Shown: positions 1-13,066, counted from the first letter of the stretch. The stretch is DNA of 64,000 bases from Crossaster papposus (GCA_037893245.1 JBAIAA010000021.1:1550001-1614000); one strand, 5' to 3'. The notes: a model not told the origin generated them from the sequence alone. Translations and numbers: made by a program.

Positions 1-983
1 CTGTCTCTCATCGGTCTAACTACACGTTGATGGCTGGTGTTATCTCGAGGAAGGGAGACTTTGGGTGTCATGACAACACACCTGTGGTCGCTGAGTTGTA
101 ATGGGTTGTAATGAGCGGGCAGATTAGTGACAATTTTGTCCAGTATAGCCTCTTCACGTGTCGGTTGGTCGACCACCTGCACAAGTGAATTGGACAAAAT
201 AGGATCGAGATCCAATCGGTTGAAATCGCCCAAGATGGCAATTCCAGTATCAGGTTGGAGAGCAAGGATACTATCCACTGCAGTGATGATGTGTTCCAAT
301 AGGGTTGGAGCAATGGGGCTTCGTGGAGGGTAGTACACAGCACCGACGACAATATTAGTAATTGATCGTGGGAGGCGAGAAGGGCAGATATTTACCCAGA
401 TTGCTTCTACATCATCTGGAACGGGAATATTCTCTAGAGAAGTAGCGTTCAAAGAGGATTTGGTGTAAATGGCAACACCACCCCCTCTACGGTCAGTTCT
501 AGGGCGTGAGAACAGGTCTTTTGGCTGTTCAGCAGTGAGCCACGTTTCTGTGATTGCAGCTATATCTATATGGTTGCTGTCCAAGATGAGATTAAGTTCA
601 TCGACTTTGTTGTTGAGAGACCGTGGATTGCACAATAACATCGATGGAAGTCGGTACTGTAACGGGGGTCGTTGCGTAGTAATATTGATAAGGTTCTTGA
701 AAACTGCATGGCCTGGCTTAGAGTGAACTATGGACGCTCGCTTTGATATTCTGACCTGGATTTTACGTCGTTTTTCTACACCAGCTCTACAGCCACGTTT
801 CACAAGTTTGGCGATATGAAGGTCTCTCAAGAGTTCCCATGTCTGGGACGGAAGCACAGTATCTGGTAAATGCTTACCGACTTCCCGAAGTACAGAGGCA
901 GAGTACTGTATAACGAATGTCATCATATCAGCATTGGTGCACAGGCTTGTTGATTTCAGTAACGGTTCAGCTCCAACAATTCA
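1..983 (-). mobile_element. Non-LTR retrotransposon, endonuclease domain (partial)
   Basis: A reading frame on the minus strand is open from an upstream stop near 985 to the left window edge. Read in that frame it gives the order expected of an APE-type endonuclease at the start of a non-LTR retrotransposon ORF2: a basic leader (LVKRGCRAGVEKRRKIQVR), then AAITETWL, RRGGGVAIY, VVGAVYYPP, AILGDFN near 219-236 and finally LQLSDHR near 80-100. In this family the endonuclease nicks target DNA to prime reverse transcription; the RT domain would lie beyond position 1. No frameshift was seen in the visible part. It differs in sequence from the other retroelements here. The clade (CR1/L2-like) is inferred, not shown. 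Confidence 0.8.
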
Positions 984-2636
984 TTGAAATCATTCGTTGA
1001 AATCACTCCAAAATATGTCGCAAAATGTGCCTACACTGTGCACATACTATTTGGAAAGACTATGCACGAAGATAAAAATGTAGATGGCGAAAGTAAATGA
1101 AGATAAAAATGGATTTAAAATTGACTTTGAAATGCAGGGAACACGACTGCTCGTTGCTCACGCAGTGTCAGTGTGGTGGACTTTGTACCGTAAAATGGGA
1201 AACCTTTGTCAATACTTTCAGACAATTTACAATATATTTCTGCATATTAAACAATAATGTTATATTTTTCGTGTTATGTTTTACAATAGAGTTTGGTTTG
1301 AGCCAACAAACATTTTTGACCGTAAACAAAATCCGTTTGCACACAAACAAACTACAAATAAAAATCGATTTGATTGCTCAAACACCCCAGAATTTTCTGA
1401 AAAGCTAAAATTGACGATTGCCCTTGTTACACACAATGAGTTAAATAAGTTCCCGGAAGCGTATTGTACGTTTTATAATCATTTAACGAAATTCAGGGTT
1501 AGGGCAACTTTGGTCAGATCGTTTTGGGAAAAACATTTCGAAAAACATCACATAAAATCCAATTTGATGTTATTTTTCAACTCTTATTTACATAAATAAT
1601 AAAAAAGAAATACACAAATACAAGTAAAATCATCAACAAAAGATTGTTTTTTGCATGTAGTGGCCAAAGATACCCAGCTTGAAAAAGTTGCCCCATTTTA
1701 CGTTATGTTTGTGGGTGGGTCACGGTGCACGTTTATTGGTTCTGATGTGAGAGTTAATATACCCCTTTTCTATCTCTTGGGGTGGAAATAGAATACACCA
1801 GTTAAGGCATCCGCGTTTTGGTATGTCTGACGGTAATAACAAACAGTTTTTTTGCGTGGACGGCACTAATAATCATTAGGGACATCCCCTCTGGAAGATG
1901 GTTTATATACTCTATACTTGGTGTAAGTAATTACCAGGCCTATGTGTTTCCTGCATTTAAAGTAGTTTGATCCTCACAATTACAACCCGCATGTTGAAAA
2001 TACCCCATTGAAATTCCCGCCATGTACAGTACATGTATACGCATCCCATTGAACCTTTTAACAATAGAAGCGGGCCGGGCGTCATTGTAAGCGCCATTGT
2101 ACACATCTGGCGTGTCAGTCACCATCGGGAGGAGGGCGTGTATATACTAATAATTAGAATAATCATGTATATCGTATGCCAGGCCTCTTTACGAATAACA
2201 ACAAGCCAAGGTACAGTGCCGACAGTTCATTGGATGGAACGCAATCACCGCTGACCTCATGAACACTCGCAAGTGCTGATTGGTACGACTTGCGTACGAC
2301 GGTCTAAAACCGTACAATAGCCGTGCGACTGCCGTTCAACTATCCTGCGACTCCCCCCCACAACCCCCCCCCCCCCCCCCCCGAAACATCCGACAACCTG
2401 TACGAGTCCCGCGCAAGCTCCAGGCGTATTTTGTGCTCGTGCGACCTTTGCGCATGTGGTACAGCGCTGTTTAAAAATAAAACAAGAAATAATCGGATTT
2501 CAGTCGGGTTGCTCTGAAACATCACAATTAAAGTACCCAGTTGCAATAATGTCTGTACATGAGGCCTTGTTAAGAATATCACTGTTTACCCATAAGTTCG
2601 ACAGAGCTTGAAGGAGGCCTATCGATATAACTTATA
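984..2636. other. No recognisable gene; AT-rich spacer with poly(C)
   Basis: Only short frames without domain-like sequence are present. The stretch holds AT-rich sequence and a run of 19 C at 2364-2382 next to a GC-rich patch. I see no splice-bounded exon, RNA gene or complete element. Confidence 0.5.
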
Positions 2637-3657
2637 AGCACATACTGTCTTTGTTTATATTTCGACCAATACATTCGACATCATCTGTTTCGAGATCTTC
2701 ACGACGAGAGATAATTAGGGTATCTCGATTGTAAATGGCAACCCCGCCACCATTTCGGTTCCTGTCTTTTTCTGATAATAGAAACATTTGGTAGAGTTAC
2801 AAGTATCTCATCATCAGAGAGTGAGACGTCGCAAAGAGTTGTATTTAAACAGTCAGATGATGTTGAATAGATTTCTAGACATTACAATCTTAATAATTAT
2901 GGTCAAATTTGTTTATGAGGCTTCTCGCATTAAGATGGGGGAATAGGAAACCCCGGAACTTTGATTGCAGATAATGTCATCTGTCTATTTTAGAACCTTG
3001 CCTTGTGGGTTGAGCAGCTCCCTGACCGTTTTGAGATGTTGGTTCCCCTCCAGTCCTCGATAATGTATGGGGATGTTCTGGTCCGGGATACTGTCTACCG
3101 TCATTGATTGATGTGGGTTTGGTGCCGTTTCTAATTGGGGTACGGGTAATACTGGTTGCCCATTCGAAAACTCGTCGGAACATAACGGGTCTCTGTACGG
3201 TCCGCTTCCTCAGGACATCAGAGTATATATTCTGACCGGAAGAGGTTCTCTGATGTTGAATGCGACTATCAAAGGTCTTTGGTGGCCCTGTGATGTGTGG
3301 GATATTGTTCGTGGCGAGCAGACGCACTCCTGTTGAGTTGAGGTGCACGCCGCCCGACACAAGTTGGGTCGAGCTTATGTTTCCGCTGTCAATAAAGCCC
3401 CAGTTATTTCGCTTTGCTATGGACTTAAGCAGATTATTGGAATCAGCTACTCTCTTGCATTGTGGCACCGTTTGGTTTTTACGAGGCATATTCAAGGATA
3501 TAATTGCCACTGATTTTGGTTGTAGTGACTCGCCGAGGGAGGTGATCTGAGCAGCAATGTTGGTTCCAACATGGAGAATTACCTTAGAGACGTCGTGCTT
3601 GGTTGACAGCTTGATTTTGCTCCACGCATGATGTGGAGCAAATCTATATAACGGCAT
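2637..3657 (-). mobile_element. CR1-type retrotransposon fragment: SGNH ORF1 plus start of endonuclease
   Basis: The minus-strand frame at 3657-2977 (226 codons) has the blocks of the SGNH/GDSL-like esterase domain carried in ORF1 of CR1-type non-LTR elements: VILHVGTN, then NNWGFIDSGNIS, then GGVHLNSTGVRLLA, whose GGVHLN-type block normally carries the catalytic Asp-x-x-His; here the Asp position is Gly or Val, so the enzyme may be dead. Downstream on the same strand, around 2637-2770, is an endonuclease fragment (DRNRNGGGVAIYNRDTL). The element is truncated there. A more broken copy lies at 58920-59690 in the same orientation, as part of the larger duplication. Confidence 0.7.
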
Positions 3658-3787
3658 CTTTATGTTGCCATGTTTTGTTAATCCTTTGACTTTTGTGTAC
3701 TATCCACATTTTGTTTTATTTTATGACTAGGCAAAAGTACTGCAGTGTCATTTGATTAACAACATTGACCGGGGAAACCTATATTGA
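3658..3787. other. Ancestral intron sequence left of the L2/CR1 insertion
   Basis: This short stretch matches 59700-59880, including a shared segment ending ACCGGGGAAAC. It ends in TATTGA at 3782-3787, the left copy of the target duplication of the following retrotransposon. Confidence 0.6.
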
Positions 3788-3963
3788 AACCTAAAAATAT
3801 CACTTGAGGCGCTGTCTGAGCTGCTGCCACATTGAGAACGGCTCCAGAAAAGTGGATTATTTTCTGCGATTATACTGCATTAAATGCATTGATCGTAATC
3901 ATCCTCGGATAGTAATTTCTGTCTATTTATCCTTGCAACAATTGGACGCTTTTTGGACCCGAT

Positions 3964-4335
3964 CTATCATGTTCACTATGTAGTTTCGTTCAATTTTTTT
4001 GGAGATTAGCAAACTTATACATTTTTAGAATCTTCAAAGCATGGAAAATCAGAAAATCAATGTTGGCATTTGCGTAGACACCTGCATGGCGGCCATCTTG
4101 GATTTTCAAAATGGCCGCCATGCAGGTGTCTACGCAAAATACGGATTTTCAAAATGGCCACCCTAAAATATATAATTTTTCGGCTTCTAGTCAACCAAAA
4201 AACATAATTTAAGAGGCTAATCCTATGTTTTTTGGGTCAAGGAATCTACTAAAAGCCACACAAAAGGTATGTGAAACCATTTTCTTTATATTTGTAATAT
4301 ATATGCTAATCCTATGTTACGCCACAGAGCGGAAC
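3964..4335. repeat. Left TIR of the Academ-like element
   Basis: This is the inverted counterpart of 9710-10083. It carries an extra perfect hairpin at 4069-4138 that the right TIR lacks. It also contains the CCAAGATGGCCGCC-type motif found in the right TIR. Confidence 0.75.
4069..4138. repeat. Perfect 28-bp hairpin inside the left TIR
   Basis: Arms 4069-4096 and 4111-4138 are exact reverse complements around a 14-nt loop. The arm contains GCGTAGACACCTGCATGG. The right TIR has only one arm, so the second arm is a local fold-back duplication. Confidence 0.85.
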
Positions 4336-5083
4336 AATACTATTCCGCTTACATTTTTTGATCTACAAACTCTTCATGTTACAGGATACAAATTATATGG
4401 CCCCGCCCAAACAAAACTTTCTATTGCTGTGGCCAGAACAACAGAGGGCGACGTTGGGAGTGGTAATCGAGTGCACTTAATTAAATTAGCATTGTTTCAT
4501 TTGTTATGCCCACAATTTACCCTCACTGTTCTATTCTCCCACAGGTATGTTCAATGTAATTACTTATAATTACTTACCTGATAGGCCTAATGAGCTTTAT
4601 TTTGTTTTGCGGATATTGCCTGCCTTATTGAAACTTGTATCTTGGTGACTGGAAATGACTGTAGGTGTGGACTAAATGACTGTTCATGTTGCTAGGACTA
4701 GAGGGTCAGACTAATAGGAATTTAAGTTTCAACTACTGTGAATGTTAGGTATGCGTTATTGAGTACTGTTTTGCATTTATTAAAATTAGCATTGTTTCAT
4801 TTGACATGCCCAAATCAAGCCCTCATTGTTTTTTTTTTGTTTTTTTTATTCTGCGACAGTGAGCTACATGTACTACGCATACCCCCAGAATAATGCACCC
4901 TGGTTAATGTCATTCAATATGCCCATTCCACCATTCCAGGAACAAGGAATCCACCTGTAAGTACACCGTAGCTGGAGTCGTACTTATTCTAACACGTCGT
5001 TCGTTTTCATAAAAAAATGTGTCCTGGCAGCAGTTCAATTCATCTGACTAACGGTGGATGTTGTTCTGTGTCTGTAGGTTATT

Positions 5084-8000
5084 ATGATGGATAAAAGCTC
5101 TTGTTTTGACAACTCCAATGAGCCTGTGGATTGGAAACTATGCATCTTCTGTCAGGAGTCTAACACAAGTAAAGGAGCAGTTGTTCTGAATCCAAGGACC
5201 GAATCTTGATGTGGTGGCAGAGCGAGCCGGTGTACATGATGGAAAATATGTTGCAATTCAGAGACGTCTCCAAGGATGTACAAAAGAGATGCTGCTCGAC
5301 AAGGAAACAATATGGCACCGAAGCTGCTATTCTTCTGCCACAAACCAGACAGAGTTACAGCGAGTCAGAGACCGCTTCGACAAAGCCTTTGTCAAAAGTC
5401 CAGTGCTTTTTTGTCAATCAGATAACGGTCAAGCTCTCCTCACAGTTAGAACAGGGAACTCAGGGAAGGCACTCAGGCAAGCAGTGGATATTTCCCAAGA
5501 TCCAGTGTTGATGACAAGATTAAGGAATGCAATATCGCCTTGTGATGCCTATGCAATAGATGTCAGATATCATAAGCTGTGCTGTACTCAAAATGTGTTC
5601 CATGTCCTCGGGAATCATACCAGTAAAAAAGCCAATTCATCGACGCCAGACCTGCCCTTGCAGATGTCATGCTTGATCGAGTTGATCAATGTTGTTGAAA
5701 TAGAAACTCAAAACAAAGCATATCTCCCCATGGACGTCATAGAACAAAAATACGTCTCCATGCTTGGGGGTAGCCTAGAGGCACAGAAGCACACGCCAAT
5801 GCTGACAAGACAATGGCTGAAGGATAAGATTCTTCATGATTTACCCAGTGTGAATTCCGTGAGGCAGAAATACAGGCGTAAGCCATCAGTTCTTTACTGC
5901 CCTGACGTCTATGGTACAAGACCATTTAAGTGAAATGGACAATACAAAGATTTTGTACAAGGCAGCTAAACTAATACGCAGAAGTATTGCAAACTTCACT
6001 GACGAGAAGAAACAGTCAGACACAGTTACTGTTATGAGCACGGCAGAAGACGTTCTACCAGAGTTGTACAGCCTTATACGATGGATTTTGGTAGGACCTG
6101 AAGAAGAGTTGCAAACAGAGATGAGGCGCAGGACAGTTGACCAATCAGCACTGACATTAAGCCAGAACATCATGTATGCTTTCAAAACCGAAAGGCAGGT
6201 GCAACACCAACCCAAGCAAGCAACAGAAACATTCAGGACACAACATGCCCGAGAAAATCCACAGGTCCTGGGTTTGGCACTTACCATTCATCACGACACC
6301 AGGAACAAGAAACTAATGTGTCTTCTTCATTCACAGAACTATTGTGTACCATACAGTCGGTCAATGCTCTGGGAAACAGCTATAGCTAATGCTGTAGTGG
6401 AAAACACACGGGGGTTCAATGGCCTGTACGTCCCACCCTTCCTCAAAAAAAGGAACCTTTGTGTTCTTTGCGATTGACAATACAGATTTTGCTGAGGACA
6501 CAGCTGATCAGCTGATGGGAAAGGCACCACACATGGGACAATCACTGCAGTGTACCAAAAGGCCAATGCTACAGGAGATGTCATCGCACCCAGTCTCGAG
6601 CTTAGCGAGGCAAATAATCTGTCAGTTGCCCCATATCATGTACCCATCAAGCAATGTAGCAAACCAAAACCTGGACTAGTCAAAAGAGTACAAGAATTCA
6701 AGGTCGACCCAAAAGGGGTTGCAGAGTCCTATAAACTGACCACCCTAGGCTGGCTAATAGCGTCTGCCCTGTCCAGCGACAAGGATAATGGAAAACATAG
6801 CAGCATCCCTGGTTGGGCTGGATTCAAGTCACTCGTGTCACCTGGAAAATCCTTGACCCAAGTTGGTGCACTACCGCTGCTGCCAGAAGTTGCACACGAG
6901 TGGTCTACCATGTTGACTGTGATTCCACAAGCATCCCAGCTGAAGAAATTGGGCGTTGGCGAAGAACACCCAACAGTGATTACCTTCGACATGGCCTTAT
7001 ACGAGAAGGCGGTGCAGATACTGGATTCAAGGGAAGATCTGAAAAGAACAGTTCTTCCCAGGCTGGGTGAGCTTCACACTGCAATGGCTGGACTGAGGGC
7101 ACTTGGCACGTCTATTGAAAATTCTGGGATAGATGATGCGTGGATTGAGGCTGATGTATATGGCTCTGCCACAACACGACAGATCTTGAAGTGTGCCCAC
7201 TACAAAAGAACTATTCGTGCACATATACATACGTACATGGCCCTGTATGAACTTCTCCTAGAGAAATATTTTGCAGAAAAGCCAAACCTCAAATCCATCT
7301 TCTCAAAGCCAGTGAATGAAGTCCAGGAAGCCTTTGCAAGATCAGCAGTTGACATAGGCACTAGTCCAGAATGCATTGCTAATGCCAATGACCACCTGCT
7401 TCAAACCCTCACTGACGAAGATGTTATGGAGCAGCTGAATACATGGGAAGCAGAAAAAGGCTCAAATGCAATGTTCAAGTCAATAACAAATTACCTCCAC
7501 CATGTTGAAACCATCCTGTTCTTCGTCGAGGCTTCAAGAAATGCAGATCTAGTTCTCCACTTGCAAGCTGGAGAGGCACTAAGTAAGCTCTTCTTCGCCC
7601 TGGATCGGATAAATTACAAACGTCTGTGGCCACGGTATATTGCAGACATGCAGGAGCTGAAGTGCAGTCATCCTGAAACCTGGCGTGAACTACTTCAGGA
7701 CGGGAATATTTCTGTCACTAAGAGTGAGATACCATTTGTCTCTATTGGCGCAGATCACGCATGTGAACAACTAAATAGGATGATGAAGATACACTCTGGG
7801 TTAATTGGTATTTCCAATAATGCCAACGCACGACAGCGGTTCTTTCTGGCTGCACCAGAGATGTCACGCCTCTCAACAGAGTTTAAAGGGCAATTTGGTG
7901 TCACTGCTCATAAACCACAAGAACACCATGAGGTACAACCAAGTGCTATCAAGAAAGAGCACCAAGCTATCAACAAGATCAAGGCCGCCATACTGCGTCA

Positions 8001-9405
8001 TGGGAATCCCTTGATGCAGAAGGCGATCAGCTTTACAACTTCATGACACATGCGTATGTTCCCCAAGAGGGTGTTCCACAGATTTTGAATGTCGACAAAA
8101 TTGGCCAGAAACTGTATGAGGAGTACGTTGCTGAACGCATCAAGGGAGACGTCAGCCTATGGGCACCAGTTAAAAAGCAGAACAACTCCATGTTCTTGTC
8201 AGGAATCAAGAAGCAAACTGTCAAGGTCCGCGACCAATCGGTGGATCTGAGAGAAACAAAAGAACTCTTTGGTCGGTTTATGGTTCTAGCCAGATCAAAC
8301 CGGGACATCGATCAGAAGGATGCAGTCGGGAAATATGAGTTTACTCTGACTCCCAGAGCATTGTTTGCTCCAGATGGATCAATGCTTTCATGTACAGACA
8401 AGTCGAAGCTTATACATTGCCTGGAAAAGTTGAGGAAAAACATAGAAACCCATCAGAATGCACAAGCACCAGCATCTGAGGAACATGTTGGTTGGCACAT
8501 CGGCATCAGGCCACACAAGAAGCAACCGTGACATGCAGTTTGAAAACAACAACCATGAGGAGGCTGATACATTAATGATCTGCTTAGCAGCAGCTGCAGC
8601 ACAGCGCTGTACTGAAGCACGGATTGTCTTCTTCAGCCCAGATACCGATGTCTTGGTTCTGGTTATTGCCCACTACGACCAGCTCTGCAAACACACCGCG
8701 ATACGTATGGTATCAGGTACTTTGGAGATTGAGCCAATCTGGAGTGCGCTGGGACGAGACAAGACAGTAGCATTACTGGTATTCCATGCATTCACCGGAG
8801 CGGACAATGTTGGAAAATTCTCTGGTGTAGGAAAAACCAAGTGGTTTCAACAGTACATTAAGGTTCACAGGGACATCATCTCAGCACTGATGAAACTGAC
8901 AGAGGAAGGCGACCTAACACAGGAGGTGAATGATGCATTAGCCAAGTTTGTATGCTTAATGTAGGCCTACTGCCCAAAGGGAATCCATATAACAAGTATT
9001 CCTGACCTGAGGTGGCATCTGTTTTGTAAACATCTGGCAGAAAGCAGCAAGTTGCCTCCTACAGTTGGTGCCCTTGAGGAGCACATTGAACGAGTGCACG
9101 TACAGAGTAGGGTGTGGTGCCAAGCCACCGTGACATGGCAACGTCAGTTTGACCCACTCAAGCATGGCTATTATCAGAATGACCATGATGAGATACTTCC
9201 TACCACCACGAAGGTTCCACCTGCACCACAGGCCATTGTAGAGTTGTTGAGATGTCAGTGTAAAGCCCATTGCATATACCAGAGGTGTTCATGCAGGAGA
9301 CACAACTTGGGGTGCACAGACCTTTGTTAGTGTGGAAGTGACTGCGAAAATGATGCGGACTGTACTGCCCAAAGTGACACTCAGGACAGTGATGAAGATT
9401 TGTGA
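5084..9405 (+). pseudogene. Decayed transposase: N-terminal Zn motif, DDE-like core, XPG/PIN-like nuclease, CXC domain
   Basis: The reading frame starts at ATG 5084 (MDKSSCFDNSNEPVDWKLC) with a CxxC...HxxC zinc-type motif (LCIFCQ, then WHRSCY). It shifts frame near 5207, 5920, 6455, 6535, 8030 and 8500, and has in-frame stops near 8963 and 9328. The longest intact piece is 6550-8046. Candidate catalytic acids are Asp in AIDNTDF (6476-6478), Asp in ITFDMALYEKA (6988-6990) and Glu in HACEQLNRMMK (7765-7767), the last followed by GLIGISNNANARQR, which resembles the Glu region of DDE transposases. After it, HEEADT (8553), FFSPDTDVLVL (8635) and FTGADN (8800) reproduce the acidic spacing of XPG/FEN1/PIN nucleases. 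The C-terminus CQCKAHCIYQRCSCRRHN resembles the tesmin/TSO1 CXC zinc module. Function in DNA excision and integration is inferred from family resemblance. This copy cannot make a protein. Confidence 0.7.
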
Positions 9406-9709
9406 AAGCATAATCGTGAACAATCTCGACCTAGTAGATCATGTGTAAGGAAGTTATATTTCAAGCTAATAACTAACAAGGCTTTTCTTTTTTGCTTTAT
9501 AAACAGTACATGTACCTATAACTTCAAATGACTTGCGGCATGTATTATGTAATAGTCAATCACAAACATAAAGACAGTAGTGCTCATTTACCTTTGTTTA
9601 TTGCTTTTATATAATCCTGAGCACTATTTTGAGGAGTTTATTGGATTCCCTAAACCAGAAAATATAAGATTACATACTTAAATAAGTTTATAGATTGACT
9701 AGATGCCGA
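9406..9709. repeat. Degenerate tandem copy of TIR sequence, internal to the right TIR
   Basis: From about 9540 to 9710 the sequence repeats, with divergence, the pattern of the following TIR segment: CTCATTTACCTTTGTTTATTG, then GAGCACTATTTTGAGG, then AGATTGACTAGATGCCGA. The right end therefore has two tandem TIR-like blocks. Confidence 0.55.
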
Positions 9710-10083
9710 GATAGCGCAAAATATGTATTACGTAACACTGATATGTCACAAATATAAAGAAAATGGTTTTCACATACCTTTTTGTTGTTTTCTATATTCC
9801 TGCGCACTATTGTGTGGCTTTTAGTAGATTCCTTGACCCAGAAAACATAGGATTAGCCTCTTAAATTATGTTTTTTGGTTGACTAGAAGCCGAAAACAGC
9901 GCAAATTGATATGTTATGGCGGCCATTTTGAAAATCCAAGATGGCCGCCAAGCAGGTGTCTACGCAAATGCCAACATTGATTTTCTGATTTTCCATGCTC
10001 TGAAGATTCTACAAATGTATAAGTTTGCTAATCTCCAAAAAAATTGAACGAAACTGTCTTTCTTAACATAGTGAACCTGACTG
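9710..10083. repeat. Right TIR of the Academ-like element
   Basis: Its reverse complement matches 3964-4335. Its outer end reads GAACCTGACT, matching the ends of the short elements at 38024-38601 and 44834-46252. Confidence 0.75.
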
Positions 10084-11770
10084 ACTGAGAAATTGTAAAA
10101 TGTTGGTTTTCATCATTCTAACCGTAAGTCTTGTGCATTTACATGCCCAACTGACCTGGCCCCTTGGTAACCAGCCTGTAGAAGACGCCAAGTTGATTGA
10201 TATGCTAATCAATTCAACTCATGATGTAACTTTCTATGGGACTGCGGTTGCTGATTACAAAATGTCAACACCAAGCCTTCCCCCCGGTTTGCAGTATTCC
10301 AGATCCGAGTTGCTTGCACTTAGACACAGCCGTGGTCGCTCGACTAAGCGTCTACATCCCGATAAACACCGATCACTCAAAGAACTTGGAGTTCTTCGAT
10401 TTAGAGGTCGGCGTGCTGGATGTCACACACGTCGTAAATCCCCCCAAGGTGCCCCAAAACCTGATTTAAAACTAATACATGTCTCCGACAGCACTCTTTA
10501 TGTAACTCTGTGGAACACCCACTCTGTCTGTAACAAATCATTGCTTGTATGCGACTACATACTTTCAAATGACATAGACATCATGTTCCTGACGGAAACA
10601 TGGCTCGGTACGGATGATCAAGTCATTATCAATGAAATCACCCCAGCTGGTTACACGTTCTTTAATATGCCACGATCCGCAGATCGCCATGGTGGCATTG
10701 CTGCCGTTTGCATGTCAAACTTGAACTTGAGGCTTGTCCCTGTTTCATTCGACGTTAGTACATTTGAATATTCAGTCGTCTCAGACAGTAGGCGGAGTAT
10801 CCACTACGTCATCATATATAGACCACCACCTTCTGAGCAGAATCGATTAAAGACATCCACGTTCTTGACTGATTTTGACAATTTGCTAGATGCCGTGAAT
10901 ATCCTGCCAGGAAAGTGGCTCATCCTCGGTGATTTCAATATTCACTTCGACTGCCCAGAAAAATACGATGTTGCCCATGTACGATCATCGCTTTATGCTT
11001 CTTACACAACATGTGTCAGAACCAACTCATACACGTGGCCACACGCTAGACTGGCTCATCACAAGATGTGATGAGGACGGACTGCTTACTTCCCATAATG
11101 TCGACATGAATGACATTTCAGACCATGGCGTCATTTCCGCCTTACTTCAACTTTAGTAAGCCTGAACCCTCAGTAACGACGACAACATACCGAAAGTACC
11201 GCAATATCGACCATGAGGCACTCACAGATGACCTGTCCACCCAGGCTTACAGACATTCACTATGATAACCGCGATATTGACAAACTCGTTGCTGACTTTG
11301 ATACTGCCATCACAGAGGTCCTCAATATACATGCACCATGAACTACTGCAAAGAAAATCAGACGCCGTAAGCCGAAGTGGTACAATGGCTCAGTTGAGGA
11401 CGCGAAACGCGCGCGTCGACGGGCAGAGCGCAGATGGCGGAAGACAAAATCGACTACTGACCGTGCTGCGTACGATTCCACCAAGAAGACCATGCGTGAT
11501 GCCTTGGTCAAAGCCAAATTTGACTTTTTCAGAAGTTTTCTTTCGAACTGCAACCCCAAAGACGCCTTTAGAGTTGTTAACGAACTGACATTCGCACCAA
11601 AGTTGATACCTTCCATACCTGATTCAGCATCAACCCTTGCCAATAACTTTAGCCAATTCTTCACAGATAAAGTTAACAACATTCGGACCAATATAGATAG
11701 TCTTCAGGATAATACAATCACACTCATTGATACACCAATGGTTCCTCAGGACTGTGAACCAGAGTTGTAT

Positions 11771-11926
11771 GACTCGAGTCCAGGACTCGGACTCGAGTCC
11801 GTCTCGAGTCACAATTTTGGTGACTCGGACTTGACTCGAGTCACGTCGGCAAAAGACTCGGACTCGGACTCGGACTCGACTACCATGACTCGGACTTGAC
11901 CTCGAGGACTCGTGACTCGAGTCACG
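11771..11926. repeat. Left GACTCG hexamer array of the hAT element
   Basis: Imperfect GACTCG/CGAGTC repeats in both orientations. They are probably transposase-binding subterminal repeats, by analogy with other hAT elements. Confidence 0.75.
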
Positions 11927-12870
11927 TATTTTCACCAACAATACCTTTTTTATTTTTTTGTAAATATTAAAAACAATTCCAATGATCCGATCGTCATGCA
12001 CATGGATGAATATTAACGTTTAGCACACGAAATAAGCAGTTACACCGATGTTGCAAGTAATAGTGTTCGTGATTACTGCCATGTATAGCGCACGTACATG
12101 TACATTTGTATGTTCAATACGCATAATAACACTGGGATATATATCTCTGTAAAGCATTATTGTGCACGACACCAATATTAACGCTGGTATTCTGTCAACT
12201 TTAACACCATAGCCACTGCTTGATGCATATTACCAGGGAAATAGGAATTCGTCTCCGGAATCCGAATGGCGGCTTTAGCTGGCTGCGGCTATATCGCTAC
12301 CTCTTTTTAATGTTAAAACATAGGCGGCTTACGCGCTGATCCAGCCATAGACGCAACCAAAGCTGACCATAGTCTGGCATGTCTGGTACCTGTAAAAACA
12401 CCGCCTCTATATTGCACTGAGATGGCTGTGTGTTGTTAAAAATAAGATGTCAACTGTCTGACATCATGTACCACCATTATCACTCATGGCTGCACGCAAG
12501 TGCACGGTAACTTCATTAAACCTATTTCCATTATTAAACATGACAGACAGATTTACATAATTTTTTTTATTTGTTTCTCTAAAATATAAAACTTGTTGGC
12601 TACCTGCCTTTCTGAAATAACTAAATCAGTATATAATTTGTTATTTTGAAGAAAAAAAATAATTAAAAGATATTCTGGAGAAGGGGCAAGGAGTATTGGT
12701 AAAACCTAACATAAAATGTTAACTGCAGGCACAGAACTTTGTTTAAATAAAATGTGTTTTATTTTGTCATTTCCAATTCTTATTTTACGACATAATTTGC
12801 GATCAATAGTGATCCAGTCATCTAAGTGAACTGGTTGAAGTATTTTAACTATTTAATTATTTAAACAAGT

Positions 12871-13066
12871 GACTCGTGACTCGTGACTCGGACTCGGACT
12901 CGAACCAAGTGACTCGTGACTCGGACTCGGACTCGGACCAAGTGACTCGGGACTCGGGACTCGGGACTCGGGACTCGGGACTCGGACCAAGTGACTTGGG
13001 ACTCGGACTCGGACTCGGACCAAGTGACTCGGGACTCGGACTCGGACTCGACCTAGGTGACTCGAC
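12871..13066. repeat. Right GACTCG hexamer array of the hAT element
   Basis: Tandem GACTCG units are grouped into higher-order blocks separated by ACCAAGT. The array is longer and more regular than the left one. Confidence 0.8.

Larger units (their letters stand above)
3964..10083 (+). mobile_element. Long-TIR DNA transposon, Academ-like (XPG nuclease-bearing)
   Basis: Two inverted terminal repeats of roughly 370 bp face each other: about 3964-4335 and 9710-10083. Both contain GTTTCGTTCAATTTTTTTGG, a block TTAGCAAACTTATACATTT and a block CAACCAAAAAACATAATTTA. Between them lies one plus-strand multi-domain gene remnant (5084-9405). A DDE-type transposase plus XPG-like nuclease plus Cys-rich module fits the AcademX lineage of the Academ superfamily; that placement is from memory and unverified. 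No clean target duplication could be read; the outer ten bases differ between the two ends. The whole unit sits inside an L2/CR1 retrotransposon, so it is younger than that element. Confidence 0.7.

Noticed and set aside
1097-1599. Overlapping 103 and 107 codon frames
   Set aside because: AT-rich, no domain-like sequence, and both overlap each other and an antisense frame.
3964-10083. Endogenous virus or Polinton-type element
   Set aside because: No polymerase B, integrase, capsid or packaging ATPase sequence; gene content fits a DNA transposon.
10100-10250. Hydrophobic start resembling a signal peptide
   Set aside because: It leads directly into a retrotransposon endonuclease; a secreted gene fusion is not supported by splice sites.
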